NCBI RefSeq assembly: GCF_002860255.1
Contig: NZ_PGVE01000028.1
Location: 62,001 to 126,000 of the forward strand
Source of the DNA: Neobacillus cucumis
Lineage (GTDB): Bacteria > Bacillota > Bacilli > Bacillales > Cytobacillaceae
DNA: 64,000 bases
Reading direction: 5' to 3'
This document shows, in pieces, positions 9,849-18,021 of the stretch. How positions within the stretch are numbered: the stretch's first letter is position 1; every line of letters starts with the position of its first letter. Under the pieces are notes generated by a model, which did no database searches, was not told where the DNA came from, and saw nothing but the letters and a program-made list of their open reading frames with translations. The translations under genes and the position numbers were made by a program.

Positions 9849-10964
9849 TTGAAAAATTCATCGCAGAATTTGGAAAATAAATTACTTCGTTTTTCGATTA
9901 CCTTCATTACAGCTGTGATTGGCGGTTTACTTTTCACTGTCTTGCATACACCGATTCCTTGGCTGCTCGGACCGATGGCTGCAGTATTAATCGGTGCCAG
10001 ATTTTCAAAAGTCGCTTTTTATTGGCCTGTTGGGATTCGTGATACAGGCTTAATTGTTGTTGGCTACTCGATTGGGTTGTCCTTTACAAAAGAAGCGCTA
10101 GTACAAATACTCTCCAAATTGCCTTCGATGCTGCTTATGACAGTATTACTGGTCTGTTTTTGTGCAGCTATTGCGCTGGTAGTTTCCAAACTAACTGGAG
10201 TCGATTATCCAACCGTATTAACAGGAAGTATTCCTGGAGGACTTTCACAAATGATTATTTTTGCGGAAGAAATGAAAGGGATCGATATTACCACGGTGAC
10301 TTTCCTTCAGGTGGCTCGTTTGATGATGATTATTTTTGTTGTCCCTTTTCTTATTTTGGGACCTTTATTTAATCATACTTCTCCTAGCTCTGGTTCTGCA
10401 GTTAATGTTGGCGACCAGGCCGTTCACTTTTCAGGTCCTGTATTTCCAAATGTGATTTTGTTAGCGATGATTTGTGTCTTTTGTGCTTTCTTGGCAAGAA
10501 AACTAAAATTTCCAACCCCTAATTTATTAGGACCCATCCTCGGGACTGCTATTGCGGGTATTTCGGGACTGCATGGACCTGCCGTGCCACCATCCATTTT
10601 GGATGTTTCACAGTTTATGATTGGTACATACATTGGTTTGCTGCTGAAGCCTGAAAAACTAGAAAATAAAGCGAAAGTTATTAGTCTGGCGTTTCTGAGC
10701 GGTCTATTCATGATTGCTGGGTCTGTCGGCTTGGGATTATTGCTCATTGTTTTCTACCATATCACGCCTTCGACTAGTTTACTGAGCTTGGCCCCTGGGG
10801 GAATGGATCAAATGGCCATCCTCGCTCATGAAGTGAATGCGGACTTATCCATGGTTACAGGCTTTCAACTATTCAGGCTCTTCTTTATCTACTTCGTTGT
10901 CCCTCCAATGCTGAGATTGTTCTTTAAGGTAGGAACAGGAAAAATGAAGAAGAAGCCTGCATAA
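9849..10964 (+). CDS. AbrB-family multi-span membrane protein (putative exporter)
   Basis: This is a 371-residue integral membrane protein with a duplicated architecture. Each half carries a glycine-rich signature, GSIPGGLSQMIIFAEE in the first and LAPGGMDQMAILAHEV in the second, typical of proteins annotated as AbrB or 'ammonia monooxygenase'. No ammonia oxidation is implied. The open frame extends back to ATG 9765. TTG at 9849 (reading MKNSSQNLENKLLRF), behind GAAGGG, gives the usual family length and begins just before the first membrane segment. It stands alone, closed by a terminator. Substrate is unknown. Confidence 0.7.
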   Translation: MKNSSQNLENKLLRFSITFITAVIGGLLFTVLHTPIPWLLGPMAAVLIGARFSKVAFYWPVGIRDTGLIVVGYSIGLSFTKEALVQILSKLPSMLLMTVLLVCFCAAIALVVSKLTGVDYPTVLTGSIPGGLSQMIIFAEEMKGIDITTVTFLQVARLMMIIFVVPFLILGPLFNHTSPSSGSAVNVGDQAVHFSGPVFPNVILLAMICVFCAFLARKLKFPTPNLLGPILGTAIAGISGLHGPAVPPSILDVSQFMIGTYIGLLLKPEKLENKAKVISLAFLSGLFMIAGSVGLGLLLIVFYHITPSTSLLSLAPGGMDQMAILAHEVNADLSMVTGFQLFRLFFIYFVVPPMLRLFFKVGTGKMKKKPA

Positions 10965-10988
10965 AGACACGAATAGTGTCTTTTTTTA
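10963..10988 (+). terminator. Intrinsic terminator
   Basis: AAGACAC and GTGTCTT form a perfect stem around GAATA, followed by seven T. It overlaps the stop codon of the AbrB-type gene. Confidence 0.88.
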
Positions 10989-11081
10989 TCCAAATTATTT
11001 TTTTAAAAATTACTGTGTATTTTAGTTAAATAACAAAAGGACCGATTTCTCGATCCAATGTAGGTTTTATTCAAATAAATA

Positions 11082-11115
11082 AAGCAATGCAAGATTTCAT
11101 CCTTTGCATTGCTTT
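11082..11115 (-). terminator. Terminator after clpP, probably bidirectional
   Basis: AAAGCAATGCA pairs with TGCATTGCTTT around a loop of about 12 bases. The minus-strand side is followed by ATTTATTT and the plus-strand side by TTTTTC. It should end the sigma-clpP unit. Confidence 0.8.
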
Positions 11116-11123
11116 TTCAACAA

Positions 11124-11705
11124 TCAAATTGGTTTTAATATTTCATCAATAATCCCATAGGCTTTAGCTTCTTCTGCACTCATAAAATAATCGCGGTCTG
11201 TATCCTTGGCTACTTTTTCTACCGGCTGGCCTGAACGCTCAGCGATGATTTGATTGATATGTTCTCTAAGCTTTAAAATACGGCGTGCAGAGATTTCGAT
11301 TTCTGTCGCTTGCCCTCGCACACCACCCAATGGCTGATGGATCATAATTTCACTATTAGGCAGGGCAAAACGTTTCCCCTTGGTTCCTGCCAGGAGTAGC
11401 ATAGCACCAAATGATGCAGCCATTCCTGTACATATCGTTCGTACATCAGGCTTAATAATCTGCATAGTATCGTAGATCGCAAATCCAGCTGTGGTTGAAC
11501 CGCCCGGGCTGTTAATATAAAGAGAAATCTCTTTTTCTGGGTCGTCTGCGGCTAAAAATAATAATTGTGCAACGACACTGTTGGCAGTATGATCGGTAAT
11601 TTCCTCCCCAATGATAATGATTCTGTCCTTTAACAGCCGGGAATAAATATCGTAGGAACGTTCTCCTCGATTGGATTGCTCAATTACATATGGTATTGTA
11701 CTCAT
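11124..11705 (-). CDS. clpP: ATP-dependent Clp protease proteolytic subunit (ClpP paralogue)
   Basis: A serine protease subunit that forms the ClpP barrel with a Clp ATPase. The catalytic triad is visible as S98 (GMAASFGAM), H123 (MIHQPLGG) and D172 (TDRDYFMS). The N-terminal processing region and the [10 protein letters not shown] strand are intact; 193 residues is normal. The start ATG follows AAGGAGGAT. It lies 29 bases behind an ECF-like sigma gene and is probably cotranscribed. That context differs from the stand-alone housekeeping clpP of B. subtilis, which suggests a second, specialised copy; the main copy would lie outside the window. Confidence 0.93.
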   Translation of the reverse strand: MSTIPYVIEQSNRGERSYDIYSRLLKDRIIIIGEEITDHTANSVVAQLLFLAADDPEKEISLYINSPGGSTTAGFAIYDTMQIIKPDVRTICTGMAASFGAMLLLAGTKGKRFALPNSEIMIHQPLGGVRGQATEIEISARRILKLREHINQIIAERSGQPVEKVAKDTDRDYFMSAEEAKAYGIIDEILKPI

Positions 11706-11734
11706 TTTTTTATCCTCCTTAAGCGATGATTAGG

Positions 11735-12436
11735 CTATGCAGCCATACAGAGAGTGCTTGAAGGAGACGGATAGCGGGTTTCCAGTAATTTTGAACTGAA
11801 ATTAGGGACATTACTATTGGCCGTAATCGAAGGAATAGCTTCAATCAATACAGATGGGTCCTCTTCTTTCAATGCTTCATAAAAAATGTCGGTCATCTGC
11901 TCTTTTTCTTCCTCATTCCAAAACGATTCAACTGAAAAAGCCTCCTCTTCTTCTGTTGTTTTTTCCAGTCGTTTTTTTCCGCGATGAAGACTAGCCTTTA
12001 CTGCTGATTCATTTGTACCAAGGATCTGAGCTATTTCCTTTAGCTGATATTGAAATGCTTCTTTTAATAAAAAGATGACGGCCTGCTTTGGTGTGAACTT
12101 TTGAATGAGCATTTCAACAGTATTGGTGACTTCTTCGAGCGATCTTGTTATTTCGTAATGGGACTGATCAAGATTTGGCTCGAATGTTTCATGTTTTCTT
12201 TTTCTAAGTTGATCTATCCAATGATGATAGGCAATTTTGTTTAACAGGGCGGTGCTTATCTGGTGCTGTGGATATTTTAGAGCCTTCAGATAGGTCTCCT
12301 GGGCAATGTCATCTCCCTCCCATTGGTTTTGGGCTAGAAAACGGCAATACTGTTGTAGTTTAGGATACTTTTCATTCCAGTGGTTCTCGTCATTTTTCGG
12401 GCCCGCTATACTGAATGGGTCTAGCTTAGCTGACAT
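11735..12436 (-). CDS. ECF-like sigma-70 family sigma factor
   Basis: A sigma factor of 233 residues. Region 2 reads WEGDDIAQETYLKALKYP then HHWIDQLRKRK. Region 4 (LLKEAFQYQLKEIAQILG, ESAVKASLHRGKKRLEK) is a clear helix-turn-helix. A linker and about 70 further residues follow, longer than a minimal ECF factor. ATG 12436 lies behind AAGGAG; a GTG at 12445 would overlap that site. No anti-sigma gene is adjacent; clpP follows instead. A motif at 12468-12505 recurs before the yrzI-like gene and may be its own promoter. Which ECF group it belongs to I cannot tell. Confidence 0.8.
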   Translation of the reverse strand: MSAKLDPFSIAGPKNDENHWNEKYPKLQQYCRFLAQNQWEGDDIAQETYLKALKYPQHQISTALLNKIAYHHWIDQLRKRKHETFEPNLDQSHYEITRSLEEVTNTVEMLIQKFTPKQAVIFLLKEAFQYQLKEIAQILGTNESAVKASLHRGKKRLEKTTEEEEAFSVESFWNEEEKEQMTDIFYEALKEEDPSVLIEAIPSITANSNVPNFSSKLLETRYPSPSSTLCMAA

Positions 12437-12467
12437 GAATTTCACTCCTTTTGCACTCTCTGTTCTA

Positions 12468-12505
12468 TAAACGTTTCAAGAAGGTTAATAAGATACGGGT
12501 CAATG
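12468..12505 (-). promoter_or_regulatory. Candidate sigma-dependent promoter before the sigma gene (copy A)
   Basis: Read on the minus strand: CCCGTATCTT, 13 bases, then AAACGTTTA, ending about 32 bases before the sigma gene ATG. The same two blocks, also preceded by CATT, occur before the yrzI-like gene (12718-12754). Position and arrangement fit -35/-10 elements of an autoregulated alternative sigma factor. Inferred from two copies only. Confidence 0.5.
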
Positions 12506-12538
12506 ATATTTTTTTATTATATGTGAATTTTGGATGCT

Positions 12539-12679
12539 TCACATCATGTGATGAACGGTTATCTGCTTTTCTTTATTTTGCTGATACATTTTTTCCACGT
12601 ATTCTTCTCTTTCAGCTTCTTCTAGGGTTTTCTTACGCTTATTGAAAGAAATGGTAAACATTAAGAGATTTATGGTCAT
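12539..12679 (-). CDS. yrzI: YrzI-family small protein
   Basis: A 46-residue frame, MTINLLMFTISFNKRKKTLE then EAEREEYVEKMYQQ and a short tail, with a hydrophobic N-terminus followed by a basic then acidic helix. This pattern matches the Bacillus YrzI family of very small, possibly sporulation-related proteins. The ATG at 12679 follows GAGGGGAATACA. It lies upstream of the sigma-clpP pair in the same direction and shares the promoter-like motif. No function can be read from the sequence. Confidence 0.65.
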   Translation of the reverse strand: MTINLLMFTISFNKRKKTLEEAEREEYVEKMYQQNKEKQITVHHMM

Positions 12680-12717
12680 TGTATTCCCCTCTTTCTCTTT
12701 TAGCTCTTTTTTTACTT

Positions 12718-12754
12718 TTAACGTTTGAATACGTGTTTAAGATACGGGGGAATG
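12718..12754 (-). promoter_or_regulatory. Candidate sigma-dependent promoter before the yrzI-like gene (copy B)
   Basis: Minus strand: CCCGTATCTT, 12 bases, then AAACGTTAAA, ending about 40 bases before the yrzI-like ATG. It matches copy A in both blocks with a spacer one base shorter. The rest of 12755-12990 is AT-rich with no gene seen. Confidence 0.5.
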
Positions 12755-12990
12755 AACTAAATTTTATTGATCGAATTTGTAGTTTACATAATATTATTAT
12801 GTAATATTCGAGAATATTAAAATAAAAAACTATAACGTTAATAAGGCTTGTATTTAATAACAATACATCCTACAATGGTTGTAGCATTATTTGAAATTAA
12901 ATGGATTTATTTTGATGAAAATTAACCATGGATTATTTTTATCAGCCTGATATAATGCAAATTAAACAATACATGTTAAAGGTGGGCATT

Positions 12991-13188
12991 ATGGAGAACA
13001 CAAGTCGATATGTTGTCAACGCTCTTGGAAAAGGTGGCGAAACATATTATACTCTCTGTAAAGATAAACAAGAATTACAGAATTGGATCCACAACAATCG
13101 TGAAAAATTAGTTATGGATGAACTCATCATTAAGGATAAAAAACAAAGTTTATTCTCCAAATGGTTCGGCCTAAAAAAATTATATTAA
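12991..13188 (+). CDS. Small hypothetical protein
   Basis: A 66-codon frame (MENTSRYVVNALGKGGETYY onward), mostly charged in the second half (LQNWIHNNREKLVMDELIIK), ending in SLFSKWFGLKKLY. I start at ATG 12991 behind AAAGGTGGG; the open frame extends back to 12928 without a ribosome site. A TATAAT-like box lies at about 12949. A hairpin follows the gene. I do not recognise the family; no membrane span or signal is visible. Confidence 0.6.
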   Translation: MENTSRYVVNALGKGGETYYTLCKDKQELQNWIHNNREKLVMDELIIKDKKQSLFSKWFGLKKLY

Positions 13189-13193
13189 CCACA

Positions 13194-13228
13194 GACGCCA
13201 TTCTCTAAAAAGAATGGCGTCTATTATT
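13194..13228 (+). terminator. Hairpin terminator
   Basis: GACGCCATTCT and AGAATGGCGTC form a perfect 11-bp stem around CTAAAA, followed by the T-rich TATTATT. It ends the small gene before it. Confidence 0.8.
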
Positions 13229-13325
13229 AATAATTTACTAAACTAATATTTAGTCATTTAATAATTTAACAATCAAATATCCGCATATAGATGAATATGG
13301 TATAATTTTCTAAGGGGGGTTCTTT

Positions 13326-13523
13326 TTGACGAATGGAGTAATGGAGAAAAAAGGACAATCTAAAACAGTTAATAATACTAATAATATCAGGGTCCATAAT
13401 CGCTTCAGTTTGACGATTAATTTTGGTGATTCCTTGAATTTATTAGCTTTACTTGCAGGTGCATACATAATTAGAAGTGTTGTGAAGAAAAAAAAGGAAA
13501 AAAAGAAAGCAGAGAAAATGTAA
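13326..13523 (+). CDS. Small single-span membrane protein, unknown
   Basis: A 65-residue frame with a polar, Asn-rich N-terminus (KTVNNTNNIRVHNRF), one hydrophobic segment (LNLLALLAGAYIIRSVV) and a strongly basic tail (KKKKEKKKAEKM). The start is TTG 13326 behind AAGGGGGG; ATG 13341 is an alternative. The positive tail suggests its C-terminus stays in the cytoplasm. It has its own terminator. I do not recognise the family. Confidence 0.6.
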   Translation: MTNGVMEKKGQSKTVNNTNNIRVHNRFSLTINFGDSLNLLALLAGAYIIRSVVKKKKEKKKAEKM

Positions 13524-13555
13524 TGGGGCTCGTTTCCCCATTGCATTTTTTTGCT
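13521..13555 (+). terminator. Intrinsic terminator
   Basis: AATGGGG pairs with CCCCATT around CTCGTTT, followed by GCATTTTTTT. It overlaps the stop codon of the small membrane protein gene. Confidence 0.85.
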
Positions 13556-13618
13556 TTATTCATACCCGTTTCATCCATTTAACACATACAGAATTAACAA
13601 ACTAGAAAATATTAAAAA

Positions 13619-13690
13619 TGGTGTCAGGCACCATTAGTACCGCTCTCCTCATAAATAAGGTAGATAGGTAGCTAATGGTGCCTGACACCA
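13619..13690. repeat. Palindromic gene-end repeat, paired copy
   Basis: Two perfect 19-base inverted arms, TGGTGTCAGGCACCATTAG and CTAATGGTGCCTGACACCA, are separated by 34 bases. The core GGTGTCAGGCACC is a variant of the GGTGCCTGTCACC core found at five other places here. It ends 8 bases from the stop of the MATE gene and could act as its terminator-like structure. No transposase is associated in this window. Confidence 0.85.
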
Positions 13691-13698
13691 CGCTACTT

Positions 13699-15063
13699 CT
13701 ATTGTTGTGCCGCTTCTACGGTAAATCTGTGCTTTTGGATGTGGATGAGCCGGATGGAGAGGCAGATTCCGGCGGCGAGTAAGCCTATGGTTAGTCCGAT
13801 CCAATAGCCTCTAGCTCCTAGGCTCGTGAAATTGGCCAGCAGGTATCCGGTTGGCAAACAGATGAGCCAATAAGCGATGAGTGTCATGATGAAAGCTACA
13901 TTAACATCCTTATACCCTCTTAATGCTGCCTGTGCCGTTGCCTGAATGGCATCTGAGATTTGGAAGAACAGCGCAAAGATTAAAAAATTAGCCGTTAGAT
14001 TAATCACTGCTGATTCATTCGAATAAAGGCCTGCTACTTGATAGCGAAACGCAACAACCAACAACCCTGTTCCGATCGCTATTAAAACAGACACCCCAAT
14101 TCCCAGCCAACTGTACTGTTTCGCATCCTTGTATCTCCGTGCCCCCACTTCAAACCCAACGAGAACGGTCAGTGCAGTTGAAATACTAATCGGAATCATG
14201 TAAATGAATGAGACAACATTTAAAGCCGACTGATAAGCAGCTATCGTCGTGACACTAAACTTGCTTAGGAGAATCGTAACAATCGCAAACACAGTCGTCT
14301 CGAAAAACACAGAAAGCCCCATCGGTACACCGATTTTTAAAATTTCCTTACACCGTTCCCAAGAAAACTCTCTTAAATTTGAAAAAATCCTGAAAGTAGA
14401 AAAAGGGTCCTGTTTCATAACAATAAAAATCGTCATGGCTAAAAACACCCAATCGGTGATGGCAGTTGCATAGCCAGCTCCTGCACCGCCAAGCTCTGGA
14501 AAACCGAACTTTCCAAAAATAAGGACGTAATTGAGGACTAAATTGATCGGTAAAGATAAAAGCATAATGATCATAATAACCCGTGTTTTACCCAAAGCAT
14601 AAATAAAAGATCGTAAAACATTAAAAATAAATAATGGCAGTAACCCGTAACTAAGTCCAACCAAATAATCAAAGGCTGTTTCATGAACTCTTGGAGAAAG
14701 ATCCATGTAATCTAAAATAGGATTTAAAAAGAAATAACCAAGTATAATAATTAGGATAGCTATAATTACTGATAGGTAGATCCCATTTTTAACAACAGTT
14801 GATACTTCCTCCTTCTTATTTTGTCCGAAGCGCTGTGCCGCAATCGGGGACACAGCAAGAAAAATCCCGCTTATTCCATTAAAGACTGGACTCCATATAG
14901 ACGTACCGATTGCCACGCCCGCTAAATCCGAACTACTATATCGACCTGACATAATGGTATTAAAAAACACCATAGAAAACATGCCAAGTTGAGTAACTAA
15001 GATGGGGACTAACAAGACAAAGATTTGCTTCGTCTTTTCTTTAAGTGTAAAAGTTTGATTCAT
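13699..15063 (-). CDS. MATE family efflux transporter
   Basis: A 454-residue membrane protein with twelve likely spans in two similar halves, typical of the MATE/NorM family, which exports cationic drugs or metabolites in exchange for Na+ or H+. The N-terminal part (LLVPILVTQLGMFSMVFFNT, IMSGRYSSSDLAGVAIG) and the later GVPMGLSVFFETTVFAI are characteristic. It starts at ATG 15063. It stands alone, between a palindromic repeat and an unrelated gene. Substrate cannot be inferred. Confidence 0.9.
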   Translation of the reverse strand: MNQTFTLKEKTKQIFVLLVPILVTQLGMFSMVFFNTIMSGRYSSSDLAGVAIGTSIWSPVFNGISGIFLAVSPIAAQRFGQNKKEEVSTVVKNGIYLSVIIAILIIILGYFFLNPILDYMDLSPRVHETAFDYLVGLSYGLLPLFIFNVLRSFIYALGKTRVIMIIMLLSLPINLVLNYVLIFGKFGFPELGGAGAGYATAITDWVFLAMTIFIVMKQDPFSTFRIFSNLREFSWERCKEILKIGVPMGLSVFFETTVFAIVTILLSKFSVTTIAAYQSALNVVSFIYMIPISISTALTVLVGFEVGARRYKDAKQYSWLGIGVSVLIAIGTGLLVVAFRYQVAGLYSNESAVINLTANFLIFALFFQISDAIQATAQAALRGYKDVNVAFIMTLIAYWLICLPTGYLLANFTSLGARGYWIGLTIGLLAAGICLSIRLIHIQKHRFTVEAAQQ

Positions 15064-15142
15064 ATTATTTATTACTCCTGTGAAAAATAAAAATCCGAAA
15101 TTTCATTATACCGTACTTTGGGTTAATTTTCCTCATAATGTT

Positions 15143-15177
15143 ATAAAAAAAATAGGGCCTCGATAGAAGTCCTATTT
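15143..15177 (-). terminator. Intrinsic terminator overlapping a stop codon
   Basis: Minus strand: AATAGG pairs with CCTATT around a loop of about 15 bases and is followed by a run of T. It covers the last codons of the gene ending at 15172. Confidence 0.75.
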
Positions 15178-15963
15178 CTTATTTATTTTAGAAGGGTTGT
15201 TTATTTTATATAACACGGGCGTATCAATAATGAAATCCTCAGGAGCATCTTTGCCTTTTCCCATTTTTTTAGCAGCAACTTTCCCATCAAATTCAAGCAA
15301 ATCTCCCGGAGCTAATTCAAATTTTTTCAATGTCTTACTGTGGCTGCACCAGGCTAGTCCTAATTCAATTGGATTTTCTTGAACGATTTGGACGTTTTCT
15401 AATACAACTACTTCATCATTTTCCTCATTAAATGGATTGTAGACTAAAGCAAATTGTTTAACGGCCGCTGTAAAATGTACCTTATCGGCAGGAAGCTCGA
15501 TTTTTGGAGCCTTCTTCGTTTTAGGTTTCGGTTCTTTAGAAGGTTTCGCTGCCTTTTCCTTATTTGGCGCTTCTACAGGAGTGACCGTTTCTGTATTTAT
15601 CGTTTTTGCCTCTTCCTCCAAGGTATCTTTTTCTTCAAGATTAATCAAGCTTTCCTTGCCAAAACTCCCCTTCTGCATTTCTTTTAAAAAAGCAGGATGG
15701 ATACAGGTAAGATTTCCATCTTGGAATTCAATCACAAGCGTGTTAAATTCACCGGCATTCCCATAAGTTTCATAGCCTTTAAGGGTCACTAGACGCTGGT
15801 AGTTAAGTTCCTTATACCAAAACTCCTTTTTCGCTGTCGGCAGTCCCCACTCCTTAAGTTTTTCTTTAAAATGATCGTCGTCACGAAATGTATCATAGTC
15901 CCCTTTTGGCGGAATATATATAGTTATCTCAGACTGTTCTAATTGTGATCGCAGAATGGCCAT
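15172..15963 (-). CDS. Hypothetical two-part protein with a Lys/Pro-rich linker
   Basis: 263 residues from ATG 15963 (MAILRSQLEQSEITIYIPPK) behind GGAGGG; the open frame continues upstream to 16095 without support. An N-terminal globular part (about 1-115) is joined by a charged linker (KEKAAKPSKEPKPKTKKAPK) to a C-terminal part (about 165-263) that looks beta-rich, with VHFTAAVKQFALVYNPF and LEFDGKVAAKKMGKGKDAPE. I do not recognise either part. It is a single gene with its own terminator; no membrane span or signal peptide is visible. Confidence 0.7.
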   Translation of the reverse strand: MAILRSQLEQSEITIYIPPKGDYDTFRDDDHFKEKLKEWGLPTAKKEFWYKELNYQRLVTLKGYETYGNAGEFNTLVIEFQDGNLTCIHPAFLKEMQKGSFGKESLINLEEKDTLEEEAKTINTETVTPVEAPNKEKAAKPSKEPKPKTKKAPKIELPADKVHFTAAVKQFALVYNPFNEENDEVVVLENVQIVQENPIELGLAWCSHSKTLKKFELAPGDLLEFDGKVAAKKMGKGKDAPEDFIIDTPVLYKINNPSKINKK

Positions 15964-16061
15964 GATGACAATTCCCTCCATTTGTATATGTATATTCTCT
16001 TGATTATAACATGGATATTCGAAAAAAATAATTATAGCTGCTGTGGGGTATCTGGGCGCAA

Positions 16062-16093
16062 TAAAAAAAAGACTCTCAAACGAGAGTCTTTTC
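16062..16093 (-). terminator. Intrinsic terminator of the cold-shock gene
   Basis: Minus strand: AAAGACTCTC pairs with GAGAGTCTTT around a 4-base loop, followed by eight T. Confidence 0.9.
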
Positions 16094-16106
16094 ATACAGC
16101 CTGCAA

Positions 16107-16307
16107 TTATAATTTACGAACGTTAGAAGCTTGTGGTCCACGTTGACCTTGTTCAACGTCGAAAGAAACTGATTGACCTTCGTCTAAAGATTTGAAGCCT
16201 TCGCCTTGGATTGCAGAGAAGTGAACGAATACATCGTCTCCACCTTCGCGCTCAATAAATCCGAAGCCTTTTTCTGCGTTAAACCATTTTACTTTACCTT
16301 GTTCCAT
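16107..16307 (-). CDS. CspA-family cold-shock protein
   Basis: A 66-residue single-stranded nucleic-acid binding protein. Both RNP motifs are present: [16 protein letters not shown] (RNP1 is KGFGFIE) and DVFVHFSAI (RNP2). It starts at ATG 16307 behind GGAGGAACCACAC; an in-frame extension to 16337 lies in the leader. It acts as an RNA chaperone and transcription antiterminator in related bacteria. A perfect GTGTGC-ACA-GCACAC inverted repeat lies just before the ribosome site (about 16324-16338). It stands alone with a strong terminator. Confidence 0.95.
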   Translation of the reverse strand: MEQGKVKWFNAEKGFGFIEREGGDDVFVHFSAIQGEGFKSLDEGQSVSFDVEQGQRGPQASNVRKL

Positions 16308-16643
16308 GTGTGGTTCCTCCTGCTGTGTGCTGTGCACACAATTTGTTACTATCCTTGCTCAAATCTTCCAGACAAAAAGCAGTTTCACTTTAACGTTCTT
16401 TCCGACTCACAAAAATAATTCTTCCTAACTATAACAGAATTAATTGGATAAAGCAAATCCCTCTTCGTTATTTAGTAAGAAAGTCGGACTTTATACAGGA
16501 GTTTTGGAACATATATACATGCTTTTTTCAATATATTTAGTGTTTCTAAATTTTTAAAAAACATTTCAACTTTTACTATTAGATTGATAGCGTTTGATTG
16601 TATAATATCTAAGGAATTTAAAAAGAAATCTGGTGACCGACTT
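16308..16643. other. Divergent intergenic region (cold-shock gene / MFS gene)
   Basis: About 336 bases. The left part is the leader and promoter region of the cold-shock gene, with a GTGTGC...GCACAC inverted repeat just before its ribosome site. The right part is AT-rich and should hold the promoter of the MFS gene. No further gene was seen. Confidence 0.5.
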
Positions 16644-17888
16644 ATGCGGACGTATAACGAAAAGGTAAGTATTTACCATGGAATGGTATCTACCATTGCG
16701 GTGAATCTTGCAAGTAACTATTTCCCTATCTTTGCCATCTCCATTCTGGGCGCCACCAATTATCAGGTTGGTTTAATTAGTTCTCTTCCTCCATTGGTTG
16801 CCCTAATCATGACGGTTCCGGCAGCTATTGTATTAAACCGGTTAGAATTACAAAAGAAAACGGTTGCCATGTCTGTTCTATGGGCAAGGATCCTATTTTT
16901 ATTGTTGGCAGGGGTCGTTTTTATTCAATCCTCCTATCAAGCATGGACATTTTTGATTATCGTCGCATTAATGAACGTTCCTGGCACCATATCCAATATT
17001 GGCTGGCAAACCTTGATTAGTGGAATGATCCAAGAAAAACGGCGTGGAGCCTTTTTTAGTGATCGTAATCGACTATTAACGATTGTTGGGATGATTACTA
17101 CATTAATCATTGGTGTCGTGATGAAGAATCAAACCCATCATGCCTCGGCTTATCAAATTTTGTTTTTCATTGCTTTCCTTTTTGGTTTGCTTGAAGTTTA
17201 TTTCCTTCTGAAACATAGAGAGAAACCGCAAGAGAAATCAACTGGTCAACAAAAACACTCATCTATGGATTGGTCGATTTTTAAAGATCCAGGGTATAGG
17301 TGGTTTTTAATTACCGCTTTGTGCTTTAACTTTACGTGGCAAATGGCGTGGGGGTTATTTAATATTTATAATGTCAGATATGTGCATGCAACGATCCTTT
17401 GGATTAGTATATTTTCTGTTGCCAATCAGCTTGTACAGATTTTCTCTTTCCCTTTATGGAAGAAATGGGCCGAACAAAAATCTAACACCTTGGTTCTCGT
17501 TTGGGTGGCAATCGGGATGGCTACGGCTCCGGTTTTAAATATCGTGTCCACGAATGTTATCTATATTACCTTTGTTTCGATGACATCTGGATTTTTTGTA
17601 TCGGGAACTACGCTGTTATTGTTCAATCTATTGTTGGAACAATCGCCGGAAGATAAGAGAACGTATTGCATTACCACTTATAATGTTCTTCTATCCTTTG
17701 TTGCTTTTGTAGCCCCGCAAGTTGGCATTTGGCTTTTAGAAATATCCGACATGGGTTTATCAATGGAAATCAGCTCCATCTTACGTTGTGTAAGTGCCTT
17801 TGTCTTCTTTCTCATGTACATTAAATTTATGAAGAATAAAAATTTTACTAGTTATCGACCAAACAAAAAGACGTCCCCTTCAGCTTAA
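16644..17888 (+). CDS. MFS transporter
   Basis: A 414-residue major facilitator superfamily protein with about twelve hydrophobic segments and a short charged central loop (KHREKPQEKSTGQQKHSSMD). The loop-2 region reads IVLNRLELQKK, an imperfect MFS motif A. I start at ATG 16644 (MRTYNEKVSIYHG) behind GGTGA; the frame is open back to 16584. It stands alone, and its terminator overlaps the 3' end. Substrate is unknown. Confidence 0.8.
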   Translation: MRTYNEKVSIYHGMVSTIAVNLASNYFPIFAISILGATNYQVGLISSLPPLVALIMTVPAAIVLNRLELQKKTVAMSVLWARILFLLLAGVVFIQSSYQAWTFLIIVALMNVPGTISNIGWQTLISGMIQEKRRGAFFSDRNRLLTIVGMITTLIIGVVMKNQTHHASAYQILFFIAFLFGLLEVYFLLKHREKPQEKSTGQQKHSSMDWSIFKDPGYRWFLITALCFNFTWQMAWGLFNIYNVRYVHATILWISIFSVANQLVQIFSFPLWKKWAEQKSNTLVLVWVAIGMATAPVLNIVSTNVIYITFVSMTSGFFVSGTTLLLFNLLLEQSPEDKRTYCITTYNVLLSFVAFVAPQVGIWLLEISDMGLSMEISSILRCVSAFVFFLMYIKFMKNKNFTSYRPNKKTSPSA

Positions 17889-17909
17889 AGCGATGGGGCG
17901 TTTTTTTGT
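17870..17909 (+). terminator. Intrinsic terminator overlapping the MFS gene end
   Basis: ACGTCCCC pairs with GGGGCGT (one bulged base) around a loop of about 15 bases and is followed by seven T. The 5' arm lies in the last codons of the MFS gene. Confidence 0.8.
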
Positions 17910-18021
17910 TTGTAAACGTGAAAAGTTGTGGTAAATAACAGTAAATTTGTTTTACAGGCAAATATATTTTTAAAAGATTCATATTTTAGAAGGAGTGGAT
18001 ATTCGTATTCGGGAGGGTCCA

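Noticed and set aside
12639-12863. A 74-codon open frame on the minus strand
   Set aside because: It overlaps the yrzI-like start and the promoter-like motif, has no ribosome site, and consists largely of AT-rich codons.
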